Below, one piece after another: positions 21,933 to 32,343 of a stretch of 64,000 bases of DNA. This DNA is from Muscardinus avellanarius (taxonomy: Eukaryota; Chordata; Mammalia; Rodentia; Gliridae): contig OY726569.1 in the NCBI GenBank assembly GCA_963383645.1, positions 26,738,554-26,802,553 on the forward strand, in the 5' to 3' direction. Each line of letters starts with the position of its first letter. The first letter of the stretch is position 1. The position numbers and the translations under genes were made by a program. The notes beneath the pieces were generated by a model. The model worked only from the letters and a program-made list of their open reading frames with translations, had not been told where the DNA came from and searched no databases.

Positions 21933-21947
21933 CCACTAGGGTGCGCA
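21933..21947 (+). promoter_or_regulatory. CTCF-like motif upstream of the TRAV9-like segment
   Basis: CCACTAGGGTGCGCA differs by one central base from a strong CTCF core. It lies 77 bp upstream of the leader ATG and in the same orientation as the other two motifs. Confidence 0.5.
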
Positions 21948-22023
21948 GCCTTTTTATTTCACTACCACCTCAAAATTTCTTCATGTTAAGAATCAGAAAC
22001 ATTATTGAGGAGACACTGTAAAG

Positions 22024-22477
22024 ATGAACACTTCTCCAGGCTTAGTGACTGTGATACTCCTAATACTTGGTGGGTAAAATGCATTTAAATTTGGACTCTT
22101 TGTATGATGCCAGCAATTAAAAATTAATCACAAACTTTTCTACAAGCTTTATCCCTGAGTGATACAGATCTATTTTTTCCCCCAGGAAGAACAAGTGGAG
22201 ACTCAGTGACCTAGATAAAATGCCCTATGACCATCTCAGAAGAGGATTTCCTGACTATAAACTGCACTTACACAACCACAACGTACCCTGCCCTGCTCTG
22301 GTACGTGCAGTACCCTGGAGAAGGTCCACAGCTCCTCTTCAGAGTCCCAAGGGATGGCGAGAAGGGAAGCCACAATGGTTTTGAAGCCACATACAATAAA
22401 GCTGCCTCCTCCTTCCACTTGGAGAAAGCCTCGGTGCAGGCATCAGACTCGGCTATGTACTACTGTGCTCTGAGTGA
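22024..22477 (+). pseudogene. TRAV9: TRAV9 family V segment with one premature stop
   Basis: The leader exon is 22024-22069 (46 bp, MNTSPGLVTVILLIL plus one base of a Gly codon) with donor GTGGGT. The V exon starts at 22186 after a polypyrimidine tract and CAG. The join gives GRTSGDSVT, followed by TAG at 22212-22214 where human TRAV9-2 has a Gln codon (CAG). The rest of the V domain is open and typical: LTINCTYTTT, ALLWYVQYPGEGPQLL, GFEATYNK, SFHLEKASVQ and SAMYYCALS. Leader, splice sites and recombination signal are intact, so this single C-to-T change appears to be the only disabling lesion. It could be an allelic pseudogene. The order after the TRAV14-like segment matches human TRAV9-2. 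Confidence 0.88.
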
Positions 22478-22516
22478 CACAGTGGCAGGAACTGCAGGGG
22501 GAGCTGAGCACAAACT
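22478..22516 (+). promoter_or_regulatory. V recombination signal, 23-bp spacer, intact
   Basis: The heptamer CACAGTG is perfect. The spacer is 23 bp and the nonamer is GCACAAACT. It should still support rearrangement of the stop-bearing segment. Confidence 0.85.
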
Positions 22517-22519
22517 GTG

Positions 22520-23486
22520 ACAGGGGCAGAGGCCTGGCTGCTGAGAGCCACCTCTGGGTCTACATTCCATGTCCCTTTGTTTTTCTGCTTGATGCAAAAC
22601 CATGCAAATGTCCAGAGCAGAAAGATAAGAAGTGGACATCCCCATACTCTGCTCTTCATTAGTGAAAGTGAAAAACAATAGCTCCTCATCTGGGGCCAAC
22701 GTAATTTCCAGGTAAAACCACGTAAAAAATGAAGTGGTCCATGCTCATCCTTGCAGACAGAGCCCAACTCCGACACCTTGTTTCAGGTCACCCTGGTAGA
22801 CATTGCTGTGCTTTATTATATTTGTGGAGTCAAACGTGCCAGGGAAGGTGGCACCTGTACAATGTTTCCCTAATAGAGAGAGTATGGAGGAAAGGCCATA
22901 GGAGAGCTATGGGCACAAAACGTTTTTAATAGAAAAAGAAGATGAGAAAAGAAAGGGAGAATAAACAGAATCTCCCATAAAATGCAAACACAGGAATGGC
23001 ACTTTCATCACAGTGAGGAAGGATTTCTCTTTCTGGGAAATCAATGGTAGACACAGGATGATGTTCAAAAGAAGGGAATGGAGCAAAGTCAGCATTGAAA
23101 ATATGTCTAATGTCTAAATGATGAGTCACCCTGACCAGTCATGTAGCTTGGTTTACTTTCTAACAAAGTCTCAAGTGATTTAATTCTCAGGGGATAAGCA
23201 TAGATGTGTATCCCATATCCCTGAGAAACACTTCTGAAAAAATAGTAATGTCATTGAAAAAGACATAAACCCACAGAGTGTGGAGAAGGAAAACACAGGG
23301 ATGATTTCAACCAAACATAGCAGCTGAGAAGGAACAAAAGCTCACACCAGGTGAAGATGACATATGGGCCTTATGGGAGAAGCCACCAAGGAGCATCACC
23401 TGTGTGTTGTTGCGCCCCTGGGAAGGGGATGAATTAGGAGCACTGAAGAAAAACCAGTTACTCTCAATTCATCAGGGAAGATGGTG

Positions 23487-23536
<50 letters not shown>

Positions 23537-24120
23537 TCTGAGAGCATTTGGAAGGGAGAAGATGAAAAGAGGGATAATGAGTGAAAAAAAGGTCTAAGTA
23601 ACATTCCACTCATGCTCTGTACCATGGCTTATATAGTAAGCAATAATCACTTCTCAGAATCAGCAGAAAATTGGAAATGTTTTTGATGAATGGAGGAATA
23701 TTATAATAAAAAGTAAGAAAGTAAAAAATTTTAAATAGAAGAATGTATTAGTCAGTTACACAATATGGAGAAATATTGTTGAAGGAAAGGGGCATGTTCA
23801 TAGTAGCTGGTATGGTTTGATGAAATGGCCCCTAGATAAGTTTCACTGACTTATTTAATCAGTGGTGAAGATTTTGCCGAATATCTGTCTTCTTCAAACA
23901 TCGTATATTATCAGGACTTTTGATGTTTTGCTTATTAGTTAGCCTTTATATATTATAATTTTATAATTAACTTTATTATGAATCAGGTAGCGCTTAATTT
24001 AACCTGTTCAGGTCATTTTCACTTGCTCTATACATTATCTGTTTATACATCTGCCCATTTTAATATTATTGTCTATGTTCTTCACATCTACTTTTGTTTT
24101 ACCCATCACATATAAGCAAA
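22520..24120. other. Intergenic, only a (GT)n tract seen
   Basis: A (GT)n microsatellite lies at 23489-23533. No further V segment or clear repeat was recognised in these 1.6 kb. Confidence 0.45.
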
Positions 24121-24124
24121 TATC

Positions 24125-24580
24125 CAAAGCTGTTTTAAAGACTTAATTTTTAGAGTAGCTTTAAGTTATAGGGAAATTGACAGGAGTTACAGAGATTTCT
24201 TGCATATCCCAGTCCCTATGCCCCGCAGCCTCTCCTGTTATCAATGTCCTTCACCAGAGTGGTACACTTACAACTGATGTATTACATTCCCACACCAGAG
24301 TCACCCAAAGTCTATGGTTTATGTTAGGCATCACCTTTGATGCATTATATCATATGAAATTGTTTGACATATCTACCATAATAGTATCATAAAAAAAATT
24401 TCACTTAAACATACTGTACCTGTTTATTCCATTTACAACCCAAATCCTGGCAGCCACTGATCTTTTCTTTCACTATCTCCATAATTTTCCTTTCCTTTTA
24501 CTGACTGACTTCTTCCACTTAGTAGCATGCATTTAAGTTCTACCCATGTTTTTCATGCGGGGCATGTTGACAGAGTGAAG
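24125..24580 (+). mobile_element. Ancient LINE-1 3'-end fragment
   Basis: Phrases such as CACCAGAGTGGTACA, TCACCCAAAGTCTATGG, GGCAGCCACTGATCTTTT and TTCCACTTAGTAGCATGCAT are those of old mammalian LINE-1 3' regions. Many substitutions indicate an age well before the composite element beside it. Confidence 0.6.
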
Positions 24581-24661
24581 AAAGAAAATGTTCTATTTCT
24601 TGATAGGAGTGTGGTTTTTTAGGATGTTTGCAATTTTCAAATCTCCTCTAACTCAATACTT

Positions 24662-24677
24662 ATTATCCCTTATTTTA
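24662..24677. repeat. Target-site duplication of composite B, left copy
   Basis: ATTATCCCTTATTTTA is identical to 27465-27480. Confidence 0.92.
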
Positions 24678-27464
24678 TTTATTATTTATTTATTTTAATT
24701 TTATTTTTATTGGTGCATTGGAATCATACATGACATTGGAATACAAGATTTGAGAGGATATACAAGCACACATCATCCAATTGGCCCTCATCCAATCCCC
24801 ATCCCATTCCCTCCCCCTCCCTCGATACCATGTTTGATTGGTGGTTATCTTTGATACATTTGTTTACGTACCTCCTGAGTTTTAAAGAGGTTCTATCCTC
24901 CCCCATCCCATCCCCTCTGACTGGTCACCTTAATTGCTTCTCTATAGGGCCCTTTCTGCAACTCGACCTCCTCCTAGATTTCGCTAGCTAGGGGAAGCAT
25001 CTGGTTTTTACTTTCTGTGATATTTCTCTGTGCATGCCGCATTGCAAGTTCTGATCCCACTCTTGACATCCTCAGTAGAGGCCTGGCCACCCAGAGGACT
25101 CTGATCCCGACCTCGCTGGCTCCAGCACCGGCCTTGCCTCATGGGAGGCCCTGATCCTGGTCTCGCTGGCCCCCGCACCAGCTTAACCCCTTGGCTGGCT
25201 CCGATTCCAGCCTCGGATGCCCCAGCACTGGCCTTGCATCACGGCAGGCTCCGATCTCAGCCTTGCTGACCCTGGCATTGCTCTAAACCCTTGGCAGGAT
25301 CCTATCCTGGTCTCAGAGGTGCCAGTACCAGCCTAAACCCTTGGCAGACGCCTATCCTAGCCTCGGAGGCCCCAGCACCGGCCTTGCTTCATGGCAGGCT
25401 CCAAACCTGGTCTTGCTGGCACAGCACCAGCCTAAGCCCTCGGCAGGCTCTGATCCTGGCGTTGGAGGCCCCAGCCCCAGCCTTGCTCACAGCTGGCTCT
25501 GATCCTGGCCTCGCTGACCCCAGCACCGGCCTAACCCCTTGGCAGGCTCTGATCTAGGCCTCGGAGTGCCCCAGCACCGGCCTTGCATCGTGGCAGGCTC
25601 CAATCCCGGCATTGCTGGCTGTGACACTGGTCTAACCCATCGGCAGGCTCCAATCCAGTCCTCGAAGGGGCCAGCACTGGCCTTGTCTCACGGCAGGCTC
25701 TAATCCCAGCCTCGGAGGCCTCAGTAGTGGCCTTGCCTCATGGCAGGCTCCGATCCCGGCCTCGCTGACCCTGGCACCAGCCTTACCCCTAGCAGGCTCT
25801 GATCCAGGCCTCAGAGGCCCCAGCACTGGCCTTCCTTTGTGGCAGGCTTCGATGCCGGCCTTGCTGGCCACAGAACTGGCCTAACCAATAGGCAGGCTCC
25901 AATTCAGACCTCGAAGGTTCCAGCACTGGCCTTGCCTCATGGCAGGCTCCAATCCCGGCCTCGGAGGCCTCAGTAGTGGCCTTGCCTCATGGCAGGCTCC
26001 GATCCCGGCCTCGCTGACCCTGGCACCAAACTAAACCTTGGCAGGATCCGATCGCGGCCTCGGAGGGCCCAGAATCGGCCTTGCCTCATGGCAGGCTCCA
26101 GTCCAGGCTTTGCTGTCCCCGTTACCGGCCTCACCCCTCAGCAGGCTCCAATCAGAGCATCCTCTTCTCTCAGCAGGTTGTCCCACTTTCCCGAGGGTGC
26201 ATGGTGGTGGCATTCTGCCTCTGGGGTTATTTCTTCAAAAGTTCCAGGTGTATTGCATCAGAACTCTGCCTCCCCTGAGTACTGGCCCCTGCCATTGGCG
26301 TTGCCTTCACCATTTCAAGTCTTTCCTAAGCTATTTTCCCACATTGCATACTGTCCAGTGTTCCTAAGCATGTGCAACAGTAGCATTCTACCTTTGGGGT
26401 AATTTCTTCAGAAGATCAGGGTGGGTTGGATCTGATCTCTGCTTCTCCCAAATACAAGCCTTGACCGCCATCGTGGCCACTGCTGCCCACACTGCCTTCC
26501 TCCTAAGTCTCCGCTAAACTCTCTCCTAACAGGTGATGTCCAGGATTCTTAAGGATGTAGAGGAGAAGCTGTCCTCTTTTGTGGGGATTTTTCCCAAAAG
26601 TTCCAGTTCAGTTGGATATGTTTTGTCTGCATCTCCAGTATACTGGCTGCCACCATGGCCATCTTGACTCCACTCCAATATTTTTCTTTTCTTTTTTCTT
26701 TTCCTTTTTTTAAATAAGAGAAGACAGTATGTGTGGTTTGAGGAAGTTGTGGCTATTAGGCACTCGGGAGCAATGAATTATTTTTCTTTCCTCATTTTCA
26801 AAAGCAGAGTTCAACAGTCTCACCGTGCAGAGCAGATTCTGCTGTTCTAAGCACACCATGGCCTGGTGTAGCACAGCAGAACTGGGTTACCCTGTACCCA
26901 CAGTTAGGTCCCCTGTTTGGTACCGGGCCTTCTGGAACTTGGGCTCAGCTTCCTGCCTGACACCATGCTTTCTTGAGGGTAGGCTGGGCCGCCTGCCCCC
27001 TGCCCAGGGCCCAGGGCCTTGCAGCCAGGACCTCCAGACCTTCCAGGGGGCAGGCAGGCCCCGCTCGACCCCCGCCCGGGGGCCCAGTAACTTGCAGGCC
27101 GGACCTCCAGACCTACGGGTGGGGGGGCAGCGTGCCCTGCTCGACCCCCGCCTGTGGGCCCAGGGCCTTCCAGCCCGCCCTGGTCCTTCCGGGGGCAGGT
27201 ATGCCCTGCTTGACCCCTGCCCAGGAGCCCAGGGCCCTGCGGCCTGGCCTGGTCCTTCCGGGGGTCAGGCGTTCCCCACTTGATCCCCACCCAGGGGGCC
27301 CAGGGCCCTGCAGCCTGGCCCAGCCCTTCCAAGGGCCAGGCATGCCCCCTTTACCCCCACCTGGGGACCCAGGGCCCTGAGACCTGGCCCAAACCTTCCC
27401 GGGGGCAGGCGTGCCCCTCTTGACACCCGCCTGGGGGCCCAGGGCCCTGCTGCCCGGCCTGGTC
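24678..27464 (-). mobile_element. Composite VNTR retrotransposon, copy B (complete, minus strand)
   Basis: Read on the minus strand, it starts with GC-rich repeats of about 70 bp (27464 down to about 26900). It continues through a unique stretch, the A-rich spacer (about 26680-26740), the linker (about 26170-26680), the 50-bp VNTR of about 22 units (26160 to about 25070), the unique segment, the LINE-1-like 3' end and an A-rich tail (24710 to 24678). A perfect 16-bp target-site duplication, ATTATCCCTTATTTTA, lies at 24662-24677 and 27465-27480. The linker shares long stretches with copies A and C. It carries GTCAAGATGGCC (minus strand, 26657-26668), which resembles the YY1 site at LINE-1 promoters. 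Confidence 0.87.
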
Positions 27465-27480
27465 ATTATCCCTTATTTTA
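27465..27480. repeat. Target-site duplication of composite B, right copy
   Basis: A perfect 16-bp match to 24662-24677. It follows directly after the GC-rich 5' repeats of the element. Confidence 0.92.
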
Positions 27481-27644
27481 ACGTACCATTTATACTTCAA
27501 CAAAAATGTAAGGTAAGTACAGAGGTTAATGAAATAGGAAATAAAAACAAAACAACAAAAGTAGAAGTTCAATGCTGAACCTTTTTGAAGAAATAAAAAG
27601 TATAAGTAATTTTTAATGTTTACAGCAAGACAAATAGAAAATTA

Positions 27645-28259
27645 GTTAAGCAATGTGTCAGCCTGAATATGCTGTGCATGTCATAATCCTGAGTCTGTGA
27701 ACATGTTGCCTTACGTGGTGTATTAATGTCCTAGGGCTGCCATAACACACCATCACAGATTGCATGACTTAAAACAACAGAAATCATTGTCTCACAGTAC
27801 TGGAGGCCAGACATCCAGAGGCAATGTCCTGGAGATCAAAGTTGCCTTTGAAGTCTCCGGGGAGAAATCTGTTCTGACCTCTCTGCAATTTGTGGTTGTC
27901 TCCGCTTGTAGATGGTTACATCCTCTCTATATCTCCTCCCATCATCTTCCTTCTCTTCATATGACACCTTTTTTTAATAAGAGCACCAGTCATGTTGGAA
28001 GAGAGGTCTGCTCTATTGAGACCCATCTAAACTAATTACATCTGCAACAGCTGTATTTCTAAATGATATCACATTCAAAAGGAGTAGAAATGAGTACCTT
28101 GAAATTTGGGGGAACATGAGTTAACAGAATACATTGAGGCAAAGGGGGCTTTGCAAGTGTGATTAACTTGAAGACCTTCAGACTGGGAGGTTATCCTGTC
28201 TTGTCCAGGTGGACCCAGATTAATCACAAGGATCCTAAGGAGAGAGACAGTGGAGTTAG

Positions 28260-28302
<43 letters not shown>

Positions 28303-28578
28303 GCAGCAGCAGCAGCGGCAGCGGCAGCGGCAGCGGCAGCGGCAGCAGCGGGCAGCACCCAGTTTAATGTGGAGAGGAAGACAGCCTCTGAAAGCTGGAA
28401 AGGCTAGAACACAGATGATTCCTTGCAGGTACCAGAAGGAAGCTGACCTACTGAAACCCCGAATTTAGCCTAGTGAAAGTGATTTTGGACTTAACAACCT
28501 CCGAACGTCTAAGAGAATAAGTTTATATAGTTTTGTGCCACTAAGTTTTTGGCAATTTCTCATGGGACACTAATAAAA
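27645..28578 (+). mobile_element. Old MaLR-like LTR interrupted by another old repeat
   Basis: The segments 27645-27720 and 28130-28578 read like a MaLR (MLT1-type) LTR: GGTTATCCTGTCTTGTCCAGGTGG-like, GATTAATCACAAGGATCCT, and AAGAGAATAAGTTTATATAGTTTT near the end. A different old repeat (27720-28128, starting CTAGGGCTGCCATAACA) interrupts it. A compound triplet tract lies inside. There is no coding part and no gene is intact. Confidence 0.55.
28258..28347 (+). repeat. Compound triplet repeat (CAA)n(CAG)n(CGGCAG)n
   Basis: About 14 CAA, 4 CAG and several CGG/CAG alternations lie within the LTR-like segment. The poly-Gln, poly-Thr and poly-Ala frames across it have no gene context. Confidence 0.95.
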
Positions 28579-28589
28579 ACAATAATAAT

Positions 28590-29720
28590 TAAAAGACAAA
28601 TGCAGACACATCTGCAGTAGAAATTTAAAATTGATTAAGAAAAAATTATGTACAATTGAAACCAATAATTTAAAATTCTTAGGGAATGAAATGACTTGAT
28701 GGAAACAAAATATATATTGATTATGTATTATATGCTATGAAAAGAATATGAAGTAGAGAAACTAAATGGATGTATGTGTGTTAAAATTATTTGTTAACAA
28801 GAAATAATCATCCCAGAGAATATGCAATAGAAAAACAAATTTTTAATTTGTACATGTGCCCTACCACAAAATTCAAAACACACATTCTAAGATGTATTTT
28901 TAAATAAAATAATCAGGAAATTATTAAGAACTAAACATAGACAAGGGAATTTTGAAAATAAGGAATAAAAACATCCAAAGTAAAAACAGATAAGCATATA
29001 AAAGGTAATTTAAAGAAAAGAAAAGACATATAAAATATCAACTTCCACAGCCTTCAGAGAAGATTAAGGTAAAAGAAAGTGCTATGTGATTTCTATCAGA
29101 TAAACAAAATAAAAATCTGATCATATTAAGTGTTGACAAGAATTCAAGGATATTAGGCTGTTATATGTTTCCAGATATAAAAATCAACCACCCGGAAAAC
29201 AATTTATAAAACCACATAGGAGAACAATTTGTCTAAACTAGTTAAAATATGCACAACTAAAAGTCCAGATATTCCATTTCTTGTTATCTATGTGAAAGAA
29301 GTTTAACTATGTGAACAAAGAGGAATTTACAAAAATGCAGCAGTATTTAGGAATAATAAATAAATTTGATGCGTAGTAATATATTACTCTACTATTCACT
29401 CACACAATGAAAATACATTGCCATTTCAAAGAATTGGTTTCACACATTTTTAATAGATGAAGCTTAAAAATATGTCAACTATAAAAAGCAGATGTCAGAA
29501 TATTACATACTACATGGAAATATATACTAGAAATCTCAAAATATAAACACAATAAATATATTATTTAATGATACTTATCTATAAGGGTAAAATCTGAAAC
29601 ACCTTTATGAGTATTTGGAGTCCCTCTGGCTTTCGAAGATTGTTTTACTTTATTTTCTAGTTTGAAAAGTTGAATAAGGAAATTGTAATAATATTTATAT
29701 CTGATTAAAGTAGATTTCAT
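28590..29720 (+). other. AT-rich region, possible very old LINE fragment
   Basis: From about 29100 to 29540, phrases recall the 3' end of old LINE-1/HAL1 ORF2 (TCCAGATATTCCATTTCTTG, ACTCACACAATGAAAATACA). The similarity is weak. No gene was seen. Confidence 0.35.
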
Positions 29721-29725
29721 TACCA

Positions 29726-29890
29726 GGCGTGGTGGCGCACGCTTGTAATCCCCGCGCTTGGGAGGCAGAGACAGGAGGATCACGCCGGTTCAAAGCCAGC
29801 CTTGCTGGCTTAAAAGACAAATAAAATATAAAATAGGTCTGGGAGTGTAGCCCGGAGGTAGAAGGGTTAGATCTACCAAAAAAAACCCCA
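29726..29890 (+). mobile_element. B1-dID-type SINE (younger subfamily)
   Basis: A plus-strand copy with a small internal deletion in the left half. Its tail is a (CAAAAAA)n run to about 29912. Confidence 0.85.
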
Positions 29891-29929
29891 AAAAACAAAA
29901 AACAAAAAACAAACCAGTAGATTCCATTG

Positions 29930-31260
29930 AACTGAAGTTTACAAGAATATAATATAATGCAATACAACACAACACAATATAACACCTAGATTGGAATTTG
30001 TGGCTAGCACCAGAGCAGAGGCATCTGTGAGGATGTAAGAGGGGGAATAGCTAGGAAGATCTGGGAACCTCAGGAGGAATTCTGTAGTTTCATATGGTAT
30101 GTGAGTTTAGGGATTTTGTAAAGAAACCCGGGAGAGTCTGAAGACAATTAGAATTACTCAAATAATTCTATGGGTTTCTTTAAGGGGAAAACAAAAATAA
30201 ATATTTGAAATAATTTATAAATTCTTGTTATATTATTATTGTTTATAGTAAATAAATTTTTGGGATTGGGAGTTTTACATTAATTCCTTCACCAGATCAA
30301 TTTTCAGCAGAAAGTAGAAAATAATCTTCATTCATCCAATGTTTAAAGATGGAAGTATTTTTGTTTTAGATATTTATATAGTTCACAGTTTTGAGTGTTT
30401 TCACAGATGAAATAGCATTTTGGAATATTTTATGTCTTTCTGGAAAGTATAACAATCATTGTAGAATTGCTCCGAACAGTACACATGTATTATATTATAG
30501 CAATGGCATGGCTGGACACGAGTGTCCTATAGCTTAACTGCTGACATATTATGAGGCATGGGGTTAGCTGTCATTAGCACATCTTATGCTGCTATGTAGC
30601 ATAGATACAGAGCAGGAGAGTAAAACATGGTTAATACATTCATAAATTCACTCATATAAAAATGAAAAATCTCATAATTGTTATAGTCTATGTTTTCATA
30701 GATGTGATTGTAGTTGGTATTTATTATAGCTACCTATTCTTCTACCCAGTTCATAATTTTTTTCCTTCTCTTTTGGTGATGCTGGAAATTGAACCCAGGG
30801 GAGTTCTACCTTTGAGGTATATTACAGCCTTATTTTATTTTTTATTTTGAAACAGGATCTTGCTAAGTTACAGTCAGGAGCAAATCTATATGGAATGCCA
30901 TAAAATGGAATAGGGAATGCTGTAAGTGCACCAGTCTGGTTTTGGCAGGAGAATTATAGGAAAGAAAATTCACATTAGAGTACCTACTTATGTAAACAAC
31001 CACCACCACCACCACCACCACCACCACAACAACAACAACAACAAAATTTCATAACAGCCAAGTAAAGTTCAAAAACTATGTTCTGAGAAACAACATCATG
31101 AATAATGCCTGACTCCTCCTTAGAAGCTGTCGAAGTCAACAAGAAAAAAATCATTTAAAAAGTGAGTAAAGGGAAATAATTTACAATTTCAATCTATCTT
31201 TCTATGAAAATAAAATATATTTTTAATTCTTTGTTAAACAATACTCTTAAGCCATTATAC
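29930..31260. other. Intergenic; partial SINE and (ACC)n(AAC)n tract
   Basis: A partial minus-strand SINE lies at about 30770-30885 and an (ACC)n(AAC)n microsatellite at 31000-31045. Nothing else was recognised. Confidence 0.45.
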
Positions 31261-31261
31261 A

Positions 31262-31372
31262 GAGGCACTGGCCTGTAGTTCCAGTGACTTGGAAGGCTGA
31301 AAGAGAAAGACTGCAAGTTCAAGACCAGCCTGGTTAACTTACCAAGACTCTATCTCAAAGAAAAAAAAAATC
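31262..31372 (+). mobile_element. Short B1/7SL-like monomer
   Basis: GGCCTGTAGTTCCAGTGACT… CAAGACCAGCCTGG… ending in an A-tail. It is a single left-type monomer without the ID half. Confidence 0.55.
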
Positions 31373-31389
31373 ACTCTTAAGGTGAAAAG

Positions 31390-31775
31390 CCCATTTCCCT
31401 CCTACCCTTGCTTGGCTTCCTGATTGATCTTGATATGTTTAAGTACATCATGTGCTTTAAAGAGTTTCCCTTATCCTCCCCCTTATCCCCTCAGATGTCA
31501 CCTTAATTGCTCCTCTCTAGGGTCCCTTCTTTATCTAGAGTTCCTGCTGTTACCCATTTCTCCCTAACATTGTTGGACCAAGATGGTCCGTCTCTTCTCT
31601 CTTATATTTTAGGTATAGGAAGTCATGGCTATAAATATCTCTATATATTGTCCCAATCATATATTAAACTAAAATCTGATGTCCAGGATTTCTCAGAGGA
31701 ATACCTGTCCTATTTGGCTGCTGCTAGCTATTGTTGCTGTGGCCATGGTCGCCACTGTGACCACGGCCCTATGTT
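31390..31775 (-). mobile_element. Fragment related to the LINE-1/composite 3' end, VNTR absent
   Basis: On the minus strand, GAGCAATTAAGGTGAC, GGGGAGGATAAGGG and ACTCTTTAAAG match the composite element's LINE-1-like tail. Upstream, AATCCTGGACATCA matches a phrase of the composite linker. No 50-bp repeats lie between them. It may be a VNTR-less relative or a LINE-1 internal-deletion derivative. Confidence 0.4.
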
Positions 31776-31807
31776 TTTCTTTATGCATCACTATAAATTG
31801 TATTGTA

Positions 31808-31993
31808 TTAGCCAGGCATGGTGGCACACGCTTGTAATCCCCGAGCTTGGGAGGCAGAGACAGGAGGATCGCACAGGTTCAAAGCCAGCCTTGGTGGCTT
31901 AAGAGAACCTGTTTCCAAATAAAAAACATAAAATAGGTCTGGGAGTGTAGCCCAGAGGTAGAAGGGTTTCCAGGAACCCCAGTGCCACCAAAA

Positions 31994-32028
<35 letters not shown>
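31808..32028 (+). mobile_element. B1-dID-type SINE (younger) with (AAAT)n tail
   Basis: Inserted in duplication copy 2 only. It interrupts a TTGTATT context that is continuous in copy 1. Confidence 0.9.
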
Positions 32029-32295
32029 AATTGTATTTTATTATATAAATAATACAGTATTTTGAGCAAAGAGTTCTATATTATAATTCTTAGAGGTATT
32101 CTTCCTGATTTTTGAACAAGGGACCCCAAATTTTCAATTTGTACTTTATTTCACAAATTTTGTAGTCTGGTTGGGAATCTTGAACCCATAAGCTAAATTG
32201 GAAAGAAATCAGAAGACAATCAGAATGTTGTAAAAAGTGTTTCTTGCTTTGCATATTAGAAAACCAACTACTACTTTGGGTTCTGCAAGTTGCTG

Positions 32296-32298
<3 letters not shown>

Positions 32299-32341
<43 letters not shown>
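32299..32341. repeat. (GT)n microsatellite
   Basis: Matches the tract at 7946-7993 in the duplicated partner. Confidence 0.95.

Positions 32342-32343
<2 letters not shown>

Noticed and set aside
28159..28468. Poly-Gln/Thr/Ala frames resembling a triplet-expansion protein
   Set aside because: The tract lies in a decayed LTR-like repeat with no exon structure around it.
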